DNA of 64,000 bases from an uncultured Lachnospiraceae bacterium (GTDB lineage Bacteria; Bacillota; Clostridia; Lachnospirales; Lachnospiraceae): positions 62,001-126,000 of the forward strand of contig CANQPM010000002.1 in assembly GCA_947625775.1 (NCBI GenBank), given 5' to 3'. Every line of letters starts with the position of its first letter. Position 1 is the stretch's first letter. The notes below the pieces were generated by a model. That model ran no database searches. It was not told the origin of the DNA and saw only the letters and a list, made by a program, of their open reading frames with translations. Positions 54,457-62,739 of the stretch are shown piece after piece. The position numbers and the translations under genes were made by a program.

Positions 54457-54584
54457 TGTGAGATTTAGAAATTCTTCGCGAAACGCCCATTGGCGTGAGT
54501 GATTAGAATTTCTTCTCATATGTGAGACTTAGAAATTCTTCGCGAAACGCCCATTGGCGTGAGTGATTAGAATTTCTTCTCACA
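54457..54584 (+). repeat. Tandem 64-bp palindromic repeats ahead of tRNA-Arg
   Basis: Two copies (from 54457 and 54521) that are nearly identical. Each runs TGTGAGA(T/C)TTAGAAATTC ... GAATTTCTTCTCA and can fold into a long stem closed by TGTGAGA/TCTCACA and AGAAATTC/GAATTTCT, with an inner hairpin ACGCC-CATT-GGCGT. They end 4-5 bases before the tRNA. Upstream 54285-54456 shows no gene. Confidence 0.85.
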
Positions 54585-54588
54585 TTTT

Positions 54589-54660
54589 GCACCCGTAGTC
54601 TAATGGATAGAACGAAGGCCTCCGACGCCTTTAATGCAGGTTCGATTCCTGTCGGGTGCA
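54589..54660 (+). tRNA. tRNA-Arg, anticodon CCG
   Basis: Acceptor arms GCACCCG and CGGGTGC pair fully. The anticodon stem AAGGC/GCCTT holds the loop CTCCGAC, giving anticodon CCG (reads CGG, Arg). The T-arm GCAGG-TTCGATT-CCTGT is standard. The 3' CCA is not encoded. Confidence 0.95.
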
Positions 54661-54749
54661 TTCCTTATTTTATATGTATGATTTTTATTCATGACAATAG
54701 AAAGCCCGCAAAGCGTGTTTTTTATTGTTTGCAAAGAACGGAGCAGAAA

Positions 54750-56108
54750 ATGAGCAATAAAAAAAATAACAAGTCTAAAAACAGGACAGGCGGTAAAAAG
54801 AACCAAAGCAGCAATAAAGGAGCAGATGTTGTCAAGTCTGTCAGCGGTAAGCTTGATGACGTTAAGAAGACAGGGAAGTCTGCCTTAAAAAAGCTTGAAG
54901 CGAAGGATTTTAAGATTTTAGGCTTTTCTGCGCTCAAGGTGGTGCTTCCAGCGGCAGCCTGCGTTATCGTTTTGGCTGTGGTTATTTCATTAATTGCAAC
55001 AAGGAAAAACTCTGATGCTGAGGAGGCGTCGGTAAACGCTGAGGAAGGGTCTGATGAGCAGGAAACGGTGGCGCTTCCTGATGAGCCGCTTGAGACAAAT
55101 GCATATCCTGAAATAAACGAACTGATGAACAGGTATTATCGGGCGCTTGCCGACGGCGAAATGAATACCGTATCTGAGCTGTGCGATGAGATTAACGATA
55201 CCCAGCGCATTATATTTGAAAAGAGAAGCGAGTTTATTGAATCGTATGACGATTTGACCTGTTACACAAAAAAGAGCATGGATGAAAACAGTTATTTTGT
55301 GTATGTGACATTTTTTGTCAAATTTAACGGAGTGGATAACAAAGCCCCAGGGCTTAACGCTTTTTATGTGTACGCAAAGGACGACGGAAGCTTAGTTATT
55401 GACGGGGATATGGAGGAGAGCGTCAAGGCGGTGTTTGACCTCGTGACCTGCCAGAAGGACGTTGTAGACCTTTATAAAAGGGTAGATGTCAATTATGCGG
55501 AAGTGATTGCATCTGATGACGGGCTGAAGACATTTATGGACGAGCTTCCCGCACAGGTAAAAAGCTCTGTCGGCGTAGCGCTTGCACAGCTTGAAATGCA
55601 GGATTCGGAGGAACAAGGTGCGGAGACTCAGTCAGAGGAAGGCACAGAAAAAACTACAGAGCAGGAAACGCAGTCAGGAGAGCCGCAGTCGGAGGAAATA
55701 TTAGAGAACAAGACAGTAAATGAGCTTGTAAAGACTACAGATACCGTTAATGTGCGTTCATCGGACAGCGAGGAGGCGGACAAAATAGGGCGCGCAACGG
55801 CAGGCACGGAGCTTACGCGCGTTGAGCAGAGGGTAAACGGCTGGAGCAAGGTTATCTTTGAGGGAAAAGAGGCGTATATAAAGAGCGATTACCTTGAGGT
55901 GGTTTCTTCGGAGGCTGCGGGCGCAGTAGTCAAACAGGTAAAGGCTACGACAAACGTAAATGTCAGGAACGCCGCAAGCCAGACAGCGGACAAGATTGGG
56001 CTGGTTGAGGCGGGCAATACATACAACCTCCTTGAAGATTTAGGAGAGTGGTACAGAATTGATTACAAAGGACAAAACGGCTATGTGAAGTCTGAATATT
56101 TTGAATAA
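54750..56108 (+). CDS. Membrane protein with two bacterial SH3 domains
   Basis: A 452-residue single-pass protein. The N-terminus (1-65) is strongly basic and Asn/Ser-rich. One membrane helix at about 70-92 (VVLPAAACVIVLAVVISLIA) exports the rest. An extracellular alpha/beta region (about 120-285) of NTF2-like look (EINELMNRYYRALADGEM) is followed by a Glu/Gln/Thr-rich linker, and two SH3b domains end the protein (TVNVRSSDSEEADKIGRA, VNVRNAASQTADKIGLVEAG). SH3b domains often bind cell wall peptides. The start at 54750 has CGGAG 6 bases upstream; an earlier ATG would lie inside the tRNA. Confidence 0.85.
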   Translation: MSNKKNNKSKNRTGGKKNQSSNKGADVVKSVSGKLDDVKKTGKSALKKLEAKDFKILGFSALKVVLPAAACVIVLAVVISLIATRKNSDAEEASVNAEEGSDEQETVALPDEPLETNAYPEINELMNRYYRALADGEMNTVSELCDEINDTQRIIFEKRSEFIESYDDLTCYTKKSMDENSYFVYVTFFVKFNGVDNKAPGLNAFYVYAKDDGSLVIDGDMEESVKAVFDLVTCQKDVVDLYKRVDVNYAEVIASDDGLKTFMDELPAQVKSSVGVALAQLEMQDSEEQGAETQSEEGTEKTTEQETQSGEPQSEEILENKTVNELVKTTDTVNVRSSDSEEADKIGRATAGTELTRVEQRVNGWSKVIFEGKEAYIKSDYLEVVSSEAAGAVVKQVKATTNVNVRNAASQTADKIGLVEAGNTYNLLEDLGEWYRIDYKGQNGYVKSEYFE

Positions 56109-56118
56109 TTGAATTGCT

Positions 56119-56153
56119 AAACCCATGTGGACATTGTGTATGCATGGGTTTTT
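56119..56153 (+). terminator. Rho-independent terminator after the SH3 protein gene
   Basis: AAACCCATG at 56119-56127 pairs with CATGGGTTT at 56143-56151 around a 15-base loop, with a short T run. Confidence 0.75.
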
Positions 56154-56295
56154 AGTATAAATGCCGTTAATGCGGTATTTTCAGATATTGGCGGGAATAA
56201 TAAACGAGGAATAGGGGAAAACTATAGCTATTGCAGATTTGCGCGGCGCGTGTAAGCGTATATGCTGTTACGGGCGGCGTGGAAAAGAGGTAGCT

Positions 56296-56727
56296 ATGAA
56301 AAAGGACGATTTGGAAATTTTAAGGGAAGTTCAGAAGGACACGGGAATTGCCATAAAAGCGATTGACACTATGTTCGGCAAGGTGCGCAATGATGAGCTT
56401 TCCAAGGAGCTTTCAAGAGAGCGGCTGGCTTATTCCGTGATACAAAACAAGGCGACGGACAGGCTTCAAAACAGCAATGCCGACAGCTACAGCAAGAGCG
56501 CAGTGGAGGATATGATGCTTTCAGGGAGCATTCACCTCAATACGCTTGCCAATTGCAGCAGCGGCAAAATTGCGGAGCTTATGATTGACGGAAGCAACAG
56601 AAATATTACGCGCATGTGGAAGGCAGTCAACCGCCACGGCAATTCAGGAGAGACATCTATGGAGATTGCGCGCGAGCTTATGGATTTTGAGGAAAAGAGC
56701 ATAGGCTGCCTGAAAAAATTTTTATAG
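56296..56727 (+). CDS. Small all-helical protein of unknown function
   Basis: A 143-residue soluble protein predicted as four helices (segments starting LEILREVQKDTGIAIKAID, ELSKELSRERLAYSVIQN, SAVEDMMLSGSIHLNTL, and MEIARELMDFEEKSIGCLKK). The size and helix pattern resemble ferritin-like four-helix bundles such as DUF2383, but the metal-ligand E..H pairs are not evident, so I do not assign it. ATG 56296 has AGAGG 5 bases upstream. rluF-like follows 61 bases after the stop. Confidence 0.65.
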   Translation: MKKDDLEILREVQKDTGIAIKAIDTMFGKVRNDELSKELSRERLAYSVIQNKATDRLQNSNADSYSKSAVEDMMLSGSIHLNTLANCSSGKIAELMIDGSNRNITRMWKAVNRHGNSGETSMEIARELMDFEEKSIGCLKKFL

Positions 56728-56788
56728 ACATAGGGCAAATGCAGCGTTTTTGATATGCTTTGAGCCGCTAAAGCAGTTGGGGATTGGT

Positions 56789-57514
56789 ATGATAAGATTA
56801 AACAAATATATAGCTGAGTGTGGCGTATGCTCGCGCAGGGAAGCGGACAGGCTTATTGAGGCGGGGGAGGTCACGGTAAACGGCAAAATTGCCGAGAGCG
56901 GAATGAAGGTCAGTGAAAATGATACTGTCAAGGTAAATGATAAACATATCCGCCCGAAAGCTGCTACAGTCGTGCTTGCCTATAATAAGCCGAGGGGAGT
57001 TACCTGCACGGAGAGGGACAAATATGCCGAAAAGACGATTGCTGACGCAATAAATTATCCAATCCGCCTTACTTACGCGGGGCGTCTTGACAAGGATTCA
57101 GAGGGGCTTATTATAATGACAAACGACGGCGGGCTTATCCAGCAGATGATGAAAGGTGCAAACCGCCACGAAAAAGAATACATTGTAAAGACTGACAAAG
57201 CGCTGACAGACGATTTTATAAAAAAAATGGGAAACGGCGTATATTTGAAGGAACTGGAATGCACGACGCGCAAATGCACAGTGGAGCGGCTTGGCAAATG
57301 CACATTCCGCATAGTGCTGACGCAGGGGCTAAACAGGCAGATAAGGCGAATGTGCCAATGTTTTGGCTATGACATTAAATCGCTTGTCAGAGTGCGTGTG
57401 ATGAACATAAAGCTTGGAGACTTAAAGAGCGGGGAATATAGGGAGATAACGGGCGATGAGCTTGCAGCTCTTTACAGGCAGTGCGGCATGAGCGGCAATA
57501 ATGACGCTGGTTAA
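56789..57514 (+). CDS. rluF: 23S rRNA pseudouridine synthase, RsuA/RluF family
   Basis: Converts a uridine of ribosomal RNA to pseudouridine. The 241-residue product has an N-terminal S4 RNA-binding domain (RLNKYIAECGVCSRREADRL), the catalytic AGRLDKDSEGL with its Asp, and LTQGLNRQIRRMCQCFGY near the end. The RluF branch is favoured by GRLDKDSEGL; the exact target base is inferred. Start at 56789 follows GGGGA by 6 bases. Confidence 0.88.
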   Translation: MIRLNKYIAECGVCSRREADRLIEAGEVTVNGKIAESGMKVSENDTVKVNDKHIRPKAATVVLAYNKPRGVTCTERDKYAEKTIADAINYPIRLTYAGRLDKDSEGLIIMTNDGGLIQQMMKGANRHEKEYIVKTDKALTDDFIKKMGNGVYLKELECTTRKCTVERLGKCTFRIVLTQGLNRQIRRMCQCFGYDIKSLVRVRVMNIKLGDLKSGEYREITGDELAALYRQCGMSGNNDAG

Positions 57515-57538
57515 AAATAACGGGGGGAAGTTAATTTT

Positions 57539-59515
57539 ATGGAAACGGATTTACATAGAATGAAAGAGCTTGTCGAAAAGCTTAGGGCGGCATCAAAGGC
57601 ATACTATTCAGAGGACACGGAGATTATGAGCAATCTTGAATATGATGCGCTTTACGACGAGCTTGCCGCGCTTGAAAAGAAAATGGGAATGGTGCTCACG
57701 GGCAGCCCGACTGTCAGCGTGGGCTATGAGGCAGTTGACGATTTGCCCAAAGAGGCGCACGAAGCTCCGATGCTGTCGCTTGACAAGACAAAGGATAGGG
57801 AGGCGCTTGCGGAGTGGCTGAACGGCAGGGAGGGGCTCCTTAGCTGGAAGCTTGACGGGCTGACTATAGTGCTTACCTATCAGAATGGTGAGCTGCAAAA
57901 GGCGGTCACGCGTGGAAACGGCGAGGTAGGCGAGGTTATCACAAACAATGCAAAGGTATTTAAGAATATTCCGCTGCGCATCAGGCATCAGGGTGAGCTT
58001 ATTCTGCGCGGGGAGGCTGTTATCACTTACAGGGATTTTGAGGAAATAAACAGCCGTATTGAGGATATCGAGGCAAAATACAAAAATCCGCGCAACCTCT
58101 GTTCAGGCTCAGTGCGACAGCTTAACAACCAGATAACGGCAGAGAGAAACGTACAGTTTTACGCCTTTTCGCTTGTGCGCGCCGAGGGCGTGGATTTTCA
58201 AAATTCAAGGGAAAAGCAGTTTGAATTTTTAAAACAGCAGGGCTTTGACGTGGTAGAATATGTAAGGGTTAATCCTGAAAATATTGTTGACGCCGTGGCG
58301 CAGTATGAGGAAAAAATCAAGACCTATGACGTGCCCTCTGACGGTTTGGTGCTTATTTATGATGACATAGAATATGGGCGTTCATTGGGGCGCACGGCAA
58401 AATTCCCGCGGGATTCGATTGCGTTTAAATGGGCTGATGAGATACAGGAAACGACGCTTCGCGAGATAGAGTGGAGCCCAAGCCGCACGGGACTTATCAA
58501 TCCAGTCGCGATATTTGAACCCGTTGAGCTTGAAGGCACTACGGTAAGCCGCGCGTCTGTCCACAACATCAGCATTCTGCGCGGGCTAAAGCTTGGAATT
58601 GGCGACAGGATTACGGTATATAAGGCGAATATGATAATTCCGCAGATTGCGGAGAACCTGACAAAAAGCGATAATGTAGAAATACCAAAAATCTGTCCCG
58701 TATGCGGCGGCGAAACGCAGGTAAAGGCAGTAAATGACGTGCAGTCCTTATATTGCGTAAATCCGAATTGCGAGGCAAAAAAAATAAAGTCGTTTACTCT
58801 TTTTGTAAGCCGCGATGCGCTCAATATAGACGGCTTATCCGAGGCGACGCTTGAAAAATTTATAGCAAAGGGCTTTATTCACGAATACAGTGATATTTTT
58901 CATCTTGATAAGCACTATGATGAAATTGTGGCAATGGAGGGCTTTGGCGAAAAATCGTACCAGCGCCTTATGGAGAGCATAAACGCGGCAAAAGACGTGA
59001 CGCTGCCCAAGCTTATCTATAGCCTTGGGATAGCCAACATTGGACTTGCAAACGCAAAGGTTATATGCAGGCATTACGACTATGAGCTTGATAATATGAG
59101 GCACGCTGATGTCGAGGAGCTTAGCGAGATAGACGGCATCGGGGAAGTGATAGGCAAGGCGTTTGTCGATTATTTTGCCGTGCCGCAGAACAACGAGCGG
59201 CTTGACAGGCTTTTGAAGGAGGTAAACATTGTCAAGGAGGAAAGCAGCGGTGAGCAGACGCTTGAAGGCAAGGCGTTTGTAGTCACTGGGAGCCTTGTGC
59301 ACTTTGGCAGCAGAAATGAGCTGAAGGATTTAATCGAAAGCAAGGGAGGCAAGGTCACAGGCAGCGTTACCTCCAAGACAGTCTGCCTGATTAACAATGA
59401 TATAGCGTCAAATTCCTCAAAGAACAAAAAGGCGAAGGAGCTTGGCATTCCGATTGTCACGGAGGAGAGCTTTATGAGGGAATATTTGGAAATAGATGTA
59501 AAGGAGAACAGTTGA
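57539..59515 (+). CDS. ligA: NAD-dependent DNA ligase
   Basis: Seals DNA nicks with NAD. The 658-residue product has the adenylation domain with [12 protein letters not shown] carrying the catalytic Lys of KxDG, an OB-fold, the four-cysteine zinc finger (CPVCGG ... [11 protein letters not shown]), helix-hairpin-helix repeats ([29 protein letters not shown]) and a C-terminal BRCT domain ([17 protein letters not shown]). Length is normal. metA starts 2 bases after the stop. Confidence 0.97.
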   Translation: METDLHRMKELVEKLRAASKAYYSEDTEIMSNLEYDALYDELAALEKKMGMVLTGSPTVSVGYEAVDDLPKEAHEAPMLSLDKTKDREALAEWLNGREGLLSWKLDGLTIVLTYQNGELQKAVTRGNGEVGEVITNNAKVFKNIPLRIRHQGELILRGEAVITYRDFEEINSRIEDIEAKYKNPRNLCSGSVRQLNNQITAERNVQFYAFSLVRAEGVDFQNSREKQFEFLKQQGFDVVEYVRVNPENIVDAVAQYEEKIKTYDVPSDGLVLIYDDIEYGRSLGRTAKFPRDSIAFKWADEIQETTLREIEWSPSRTGLINPVAIFEPVELEGTTVSRASVHNISILRGLKLGIGDRITVYKANMIIPQIAENLTKSDNVEIPKICPVCGGETQVKAVNDVQSLYCVNPNCEAKKIKSFTLFVSRDALNIDGLSEATLEKFIAKGFIHEYSDIFHLDKHYDEIVAMEGFGEKSYQRLMESINAAKDVTLPKLIYSLGIANIGLANAKVICRHYDYELDNMRHADVEELSEIDGIGEVIGKAFVDYFAVPQNNERLDRLLKEVNIVKEESSGEQTLEGKAFVVTGSLVHFGSRNELKDLIESKGGKVTGSVTSKTVCLINNDIASNSSKNKKAKELGIPIVTEESFMREYLEIDVKENS

Positions 59516-59516
59516 T

Positions 59517-60422
59517 ATGCCTATAAAAGTACAAAATGCGCTGCCTGCAAAGGAAATTCTTGAAAATGAAAATATATTCGTGATGGACGAAAACAGGGCG
59601 ATACATCAGGATATCCGCCCGCTGCAGGTGTGCATACTAAATCTTATGCCCGTAAAGCAGGACACGGAGCTGCAGCTTTTGCGCGCGCTTTCAAATACAC
59701 CGCTGCAGGTTGACGTGACATTTTTAATGGTTAAAAGCCATGTGTCGCTCAATACTTCCGCCAACCATTTGAACCGATTTTACACGACATTTGATGACAT
59801 AAAATATAAGCGTTTCGACGGCATGATTATCACGGGCGCGCCAGTTGAGGATATTGCCTTTGAGGAGGTCGATTACTGGGACGAGCTTTGCGCGATTATG
59901 GACTGGGCTGACGAGAAGGTTACTTCCACGCTCCATATCTGCTGGGGGGCGCAGGCGGGGTTTTACCATTATTACGGTATTCAGAAACGTCTGCTACCAG
60001 AGAAGCTTTTCGGCTTGTACAATCATAAGGTGCAGAACAGGAAAGTGCCCCTTGTGCGTGGCTTTGACGATTACTTCTTAGCGCCGCACAGCCGCCACAC
60101 GGAAACGCCTGCCGCGGATATACATAATTGTCCAGAGATTACCGTGCTTGCCGAGTCCGAGGAAGCGGGTGTATTTTTGGCATACGCTGAAAACGGAAAG
60201 AAGATTTTTGTAAACGGGCATCCCGAATATGACAGATACACGCTTGACGCGGAGTATAAGCGCGATTTGGCAAAGGGGCTTCCGATACATATGCCGAGAA
60301 ACTATTATCCAAACGACGACGCGACGCAGAAGCCGCATCTGCAGTGGAGGTCGCATAGCAATAATCTTTATACCAATTGGATTGATTACTACGTGTACCA
60401 AAATACGCCGTATGAGTGGTAG
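59517..60422 (+). CDS. metA: Homoserine O-acyltransferase, acetyl type
   Basis: Acylates homoserine at the start of methionine synthesis. The 301-residue product has the MetA signatures [16 protein letters not shown] and [19 protein letters not shown] with the catalytic Cys, HSRHTE with the catalytic His and [11 protein letters not shown]. Residue 111 is Glu ([15 protein letters not shown]), where E. coli MetA has Gly; Glu111 is the published marker of acetyl-CoA use, so it is probably an O-acetyltransferase. AAGGAG is 10 bases from the ATG. A decayed copy of the gene's 3' end lies at 62223-62261. Confidence 0.95.
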   Translation: MPIKVQNALPAKEILENENIFVMDENRAIHQDIRPLQVCILNLMPVKQDTELQLLRALSNTPLQVDVTFLMVKSHVSLNTSANHLNRFYTTFDDIKYKRFDGMIITGAPVEDIAFEEVDYWDELCAIMDWADEKVTSTLHICWGAQAGFYHYYGIQKRLLPEKLFGLYNHKVQNRKVPLVRGFDDYFLAPHSRHTETPAADIHNCPEITVLAESEEAGVFLAYAENGKKIFVNGHPEYDRYTLDAEYKRDLAKGLPIHMPRNYYPNDDATQKPHLQWRSHSNNLYTNWIDYYVYQNTPYEW

Positions 60423-60695
60423 GGAATTGTTGAAAAGTCAAGGTTTTATGTGATATTGAAGGGAATTTGGTTTTACGTAAAACTTCATAAATTTACATCA
60501 TTTTACGGTGAATTGGTGTTGTAATGGTTTAGTAAAAATTAAAAAATGGTGTAGTAAAATTAGTGAGAAAAGAGCCTTATACGGTTGATATCTAGCCCTA
60601 ACTTTGGGTTTTAATATTTGTTTTTAGAAGTATTAAAATTTAATTTTGCGGTACAATCATTCTTGGAAATGTATTTATATGAGAGAACAAATAAA

Positions 60696-61136
60696 ATGAA
60701 AAGATTAAAAAAAATAATACCGATTGTTGTTGTGGCAGTAATATTCGGTTTCATTTATTCTTTTTTCCATATTAGTGGCAGAGAAATCAGAAATGTAAAC
60801 AGACTTTCTGATGAATGTTCCGTTACGGTCACGGTTAACGATAATGGCGGTCGTGGCGAGATTCAGGAATACAATTTAGAAGCCAGTCAGATAGAGCTTC
60901 TCAAGAATCTGCTGAAAGAAAATTCATATACACGGCGGCTTTCTTCCACCATTACTGGCGTACTGCCAGATAAAGCCTATACGATATTAGCAGATTGGCA
61001 CGATAACGGAAAAACGTATTTGTATATACGAATATTGGGAAGTGAATATATCGAATTTGAACAATTTGGCGGACACTTTCAGAAAATCAAAAATCCGAAT
61101 TTTGAAACGGAGTTGATTTCTATTCTTGAAAACTAA
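60696..61136 (+). CDS. Single-helix membrane or exported protein, unknown
   Basis: A 146-residue protein with a basic N-terminus (MKRLKKIIPIVVVAVIFGF), one membrane helix acting as signal anchor, and an extracellular beta-rich domain of about 110 residues (DECSVTVTVNDNGG, YLYIRILGSEYIEFEQFGGH). I recognise no named family. It lies in the AT-rich accessory stretch after metA; the 60423-60695 leader contains a palindrome GTTTTACGTAAAAC and no gene. The ribosome-binding site is weak, so the start is uncertain. Confidence 0.55.
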   Translation: MKRLKKIIPIVVVAVIFGFIYSFFHISGREIRNVNRLSDECSVTVTVNDNGGRGEIQEYNLEASQIELLKNLLKENSYTRRLSSTITGVLPDKAYTILADWHDNGKTYLYIRILGSEYIEFEQFGGHFQKIKNPNFETELISILEN

Positions 61137-61162
61137 ATACCATAATCAAGAGCAATCGAAAA

Positions 61163-61345
61163 ATGGCTGTTATTACATATAAGGAACTGTAGATAGAGCT
61201 TGCGCCGAAGGTCTTTTAGAAGTAGAGGAATTCCGCCTGACACTGGGGCTGAACCAGCATGCCCGCCTTTCCATGAAGCTGCTTGTACAGGAAGAATATC
61301 CCAGTAATTATGCGAATTTAACGTCAGCCTTGCCCATAGCCGTCC
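61163..61345 (+). pseudogene. Fossil of a contractile-injection/phage late-control-type gene, 5' end only
   Basis: ATG at 61163 reads MAVITYKEL and meets a stop at 61190-61192. After another stop and a frame change near 61215 the sequence continues as LEVEEFRLTLGLNQHARLSM then KLLVQEEY, a pattern I associate with the N-terminus of VgrG/Pvc8-like or phage late-control D proteins. The rest of the gene is missing. Identification is from pattern memory only. Confidence 0.4.
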
Positions 61346-61370
61346 GTGAAATGGCAGCAACCCATGTTGA

Positions 61371-61402
61371 ACCGCCGTATGCCGAACGGCATGTACGGTG
61401 GT
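61371..61402 (+). other. Group II intron-like hairpin remnant
   Basis: ACCGCCGTATGCCG and CGGCATGTACGGTGGT form a bulged hairpin around AA, directly following the fossil gene. The sequence CCGTATG...CATGTACGGTGGTGTG resembles segments of bacterial group II introns. No reverse transcriptase gene or intron boundary is present. Confidence 0.35.
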
Positions 61403-61494
61403 GTGGCACAAACACAAAATCACCTATTAAAATAATATAGAAGGTATATAAGATTGATGTTTAATAAATATGGGCTATAATGGAGGAAGCAAAT

Positions 61495-61704
61495 ATGCCA
61501 AACTATTCAATGATTATTTCTTTTTCGGAAGAAGACAATGCCTATCTTGTTTCTGTACCAGATTTACCAGGCTGTATGGCAGATGGCAAGACGCCTGATG
61601 AAGCAGTTAAAAACGCGAAAGTTATCATTCAAGAATGGATTGAGACGGCAAATATGTTAGGGCGAGAAATTCCCGCGCCATCTTTTTCGGTTATGGCGAT
61701 TTAG
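61495..61704 (+). CDS. HicB family antitoxin-like protein
   Basis: A 69-residue HicB-type N-terminal domain: MIISFSEEDNAYLVSVPDLPGCMADGKTPDEAVKNA is split here by motifs ISFSEEDNAYLV, PDLPGC and TPDEAVKNA. It lacks a DNA-binding tail. Start at 61495 has GGAGGAA 8 bases upstream. HicB normally neutralises the HicA mRNA interferase; no HicA gene is visible on either side. Confidence 0.8.
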   Translation: MPNYSMIISFSEEDNAYLVSVPDLPGCMADGKTPDEAVKNAKVIIQEWIETANMLGREIPAPSFSVMAI

Positions 61705-61713
61705 AGGCAGTAT

Positions 61714-61767
61714 ATGGCTGTATTAGACCAGGTAATAGAGAAATTGCGAAAGGATGGTTTATTATGA
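61714..61767 (+). CDS. 17-codon frame between the two HicB-type genes
   Basis: ATG 61714 reads MAVLDQVIEKLRKDGLL and its TGA overlaps the next ATG (ATGA), as in coupled genes. It may be the remnant of a gene lost between the two antitoxins. No clear ribosome-binding site. Confidence 0.2.
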   Translation: MAVLDQVIEKLRKDGLL

Positions 61768-62117
61768 GTAATCTTTTATCATACCGGAATTATAATGGGA
61801 CAGTAGAATATTTCAAAGAAGACGGCTGCCTTTTTGGAAAAGTAATTGGAATAAAGTCTTTGCTGTCGTATGAAGGAAATTCGGTTAAGGAGCTTGAGCA
61901 GGATTTTAAAGAAGTAATAGATGCGTACCTGAATGATTGTAAGGAACGGAATATCGAGCCAGAACAACCATATAAAGGCACTTTTAATGTACGGATTAGT
62001 CCTGAACTTCATCGGAATATTGCTGTGTATGCGATGGAGCATGGAAAAACATTAAATGCGGCTGTTGAGGAAGCTATTGGAAATATGGTTGGAGCATCTA
62101 AAATTAAGTATTTATGA
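61764..62117 (+). CDS. HicB family antitoxin with ribbon-helix-helix tail
   Basis: A 117-residue protein. Residues 1-70 are a HicB-like domain (GTVEYFKEDGCLFGKVIGI, ELEQDFKEVIDAYLNDC). Residues 78-112 are a ribbon-helix-helix DNA-binding domain (GTFNVRISPELHRNIAVYA then LNAAVEEAIGNM). AAAGGAT lies ahead of the ATG. It is autonomous in form, but again no HicA partner is adjacent. Confidence 0.82.
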   Translation: MSNLLSYRNYNGTVEYFKEDGCLFGKVIGIKSLLSYEGNSVKELEQDFKEVIDAYLNDCKERNIEPEQPYKGTFNVRISPELHRNIAVYAMEHGKTLNAAVEEAIGNMVGASKIKYL

Positions 62118-62222
62118 ATTGATATGTGAATGTCGTGGAGTAGCATATGCAAATATAAAGTATAAGGCAATTAGGAATGTGTGAGCGTGTTTTTAGATAT
62201 GAGTTGTGCTCTGAAACAGGGG

Positions 62223-62261
62223 ATTAATAACGTGTACGAGAATACGCAGTATGAATGGTAG
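62223..62261 (+). pseudogene. Decayed second copy of the metA 3' end
   Basis: The stretch translates as INNVYENTQYEW and stops with TAG, against the intact metA ending [12 protein letters not shown]. At the base level about 30 of 36 positions match (ACGTGTAC, AATACGC, GTATGA, TGGTAGG). No other part of metA is present. The remaining gap 62118-62369 shows no gene. Confidence 0.7.
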
Positions 62262-62369
62262 GAAATATTTTATATAAACTGGAAAAGTATGAATATTTTT
62301 CCATTCTTGTCCATATAATATAGTACAAAACATTTACTCAACAAAAATATAATGGACAAGGAGGCAGAA

Positions 62370-62591
62370 ATGGCACGAGGAGTCAAAAAATCATTACAGG
62401 AAAAGATTGCGCAGAAGGAGGAGCTGATTGACGCGCTTTCGCTTAGAATGAAGAAGGAGCGTGATGAGCTGAACGAGCTTCTGGAAATGCAGAAGATGGA
62501 GGAGCTGAATGAGCTTCGCACGGCTGTAGAACAGTCTGGAATGGAAATATCCGAGCTTATACAGGTTGCCCAGATGCAGAACGCGCAGTAA
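62370..62591 (+). CDS. Small coiled-coil protein
   Basis: A 73-residue highly charged protein, almost wholly helical (KIAQKEELIDALSLRMKKE, then MEISELIQVAQ). It resembles in pattern the DUF4315-type small proteins of conjugative elements, though I cannot confirm that. AAGGAGG is 5 bases from ATG 62370, a strong site, so I consider it real. Confidence 0.6.
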   Translation: MARGVKKSLQEKIAQKEELIDALSLRMKKERDELNELLEMQKMEELNELRTAVEQSGMEISELIQVAQMQNAQ

Positions 62592-62653
62592 AAGGCATTT
62601 CAGAGAGACTGTAAAAATTTACAAAAATATTTTAAGAAAAAGTCCAAACACAA

Positions 62654-62683
62654 TTGCGTACATAGCCTTTAATAAGGTATAAT
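62654..62683 (+). promoter_or_regulatory. Sigma-A-like promoter for asnS
   Basis: TTGCGT at 62654-62659 and consensus TATAAT at 62678-62683, spacer 18 bp. Confidence 0.6.
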
Positions 62684-62739
62684 GGAAAGCAAGTGAGAGG
62701 ACTTTTTTATATTAAAATAATAAAAATATGGAGGAAAAA

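Noticed and set aside
54603-54749. N-terminal extension of the SH3 protein
   Set aside because: It would be translated from the tRNA-Arg gene; the ATG at 54750 has its own ribosome-binding site.
61454-61481. TTGATG-16-TATAAT ahead of the first HicB gene
   Set aside because: The expected transcript start would fall after the ribosome-binding site at 61482, so it is probably chance.
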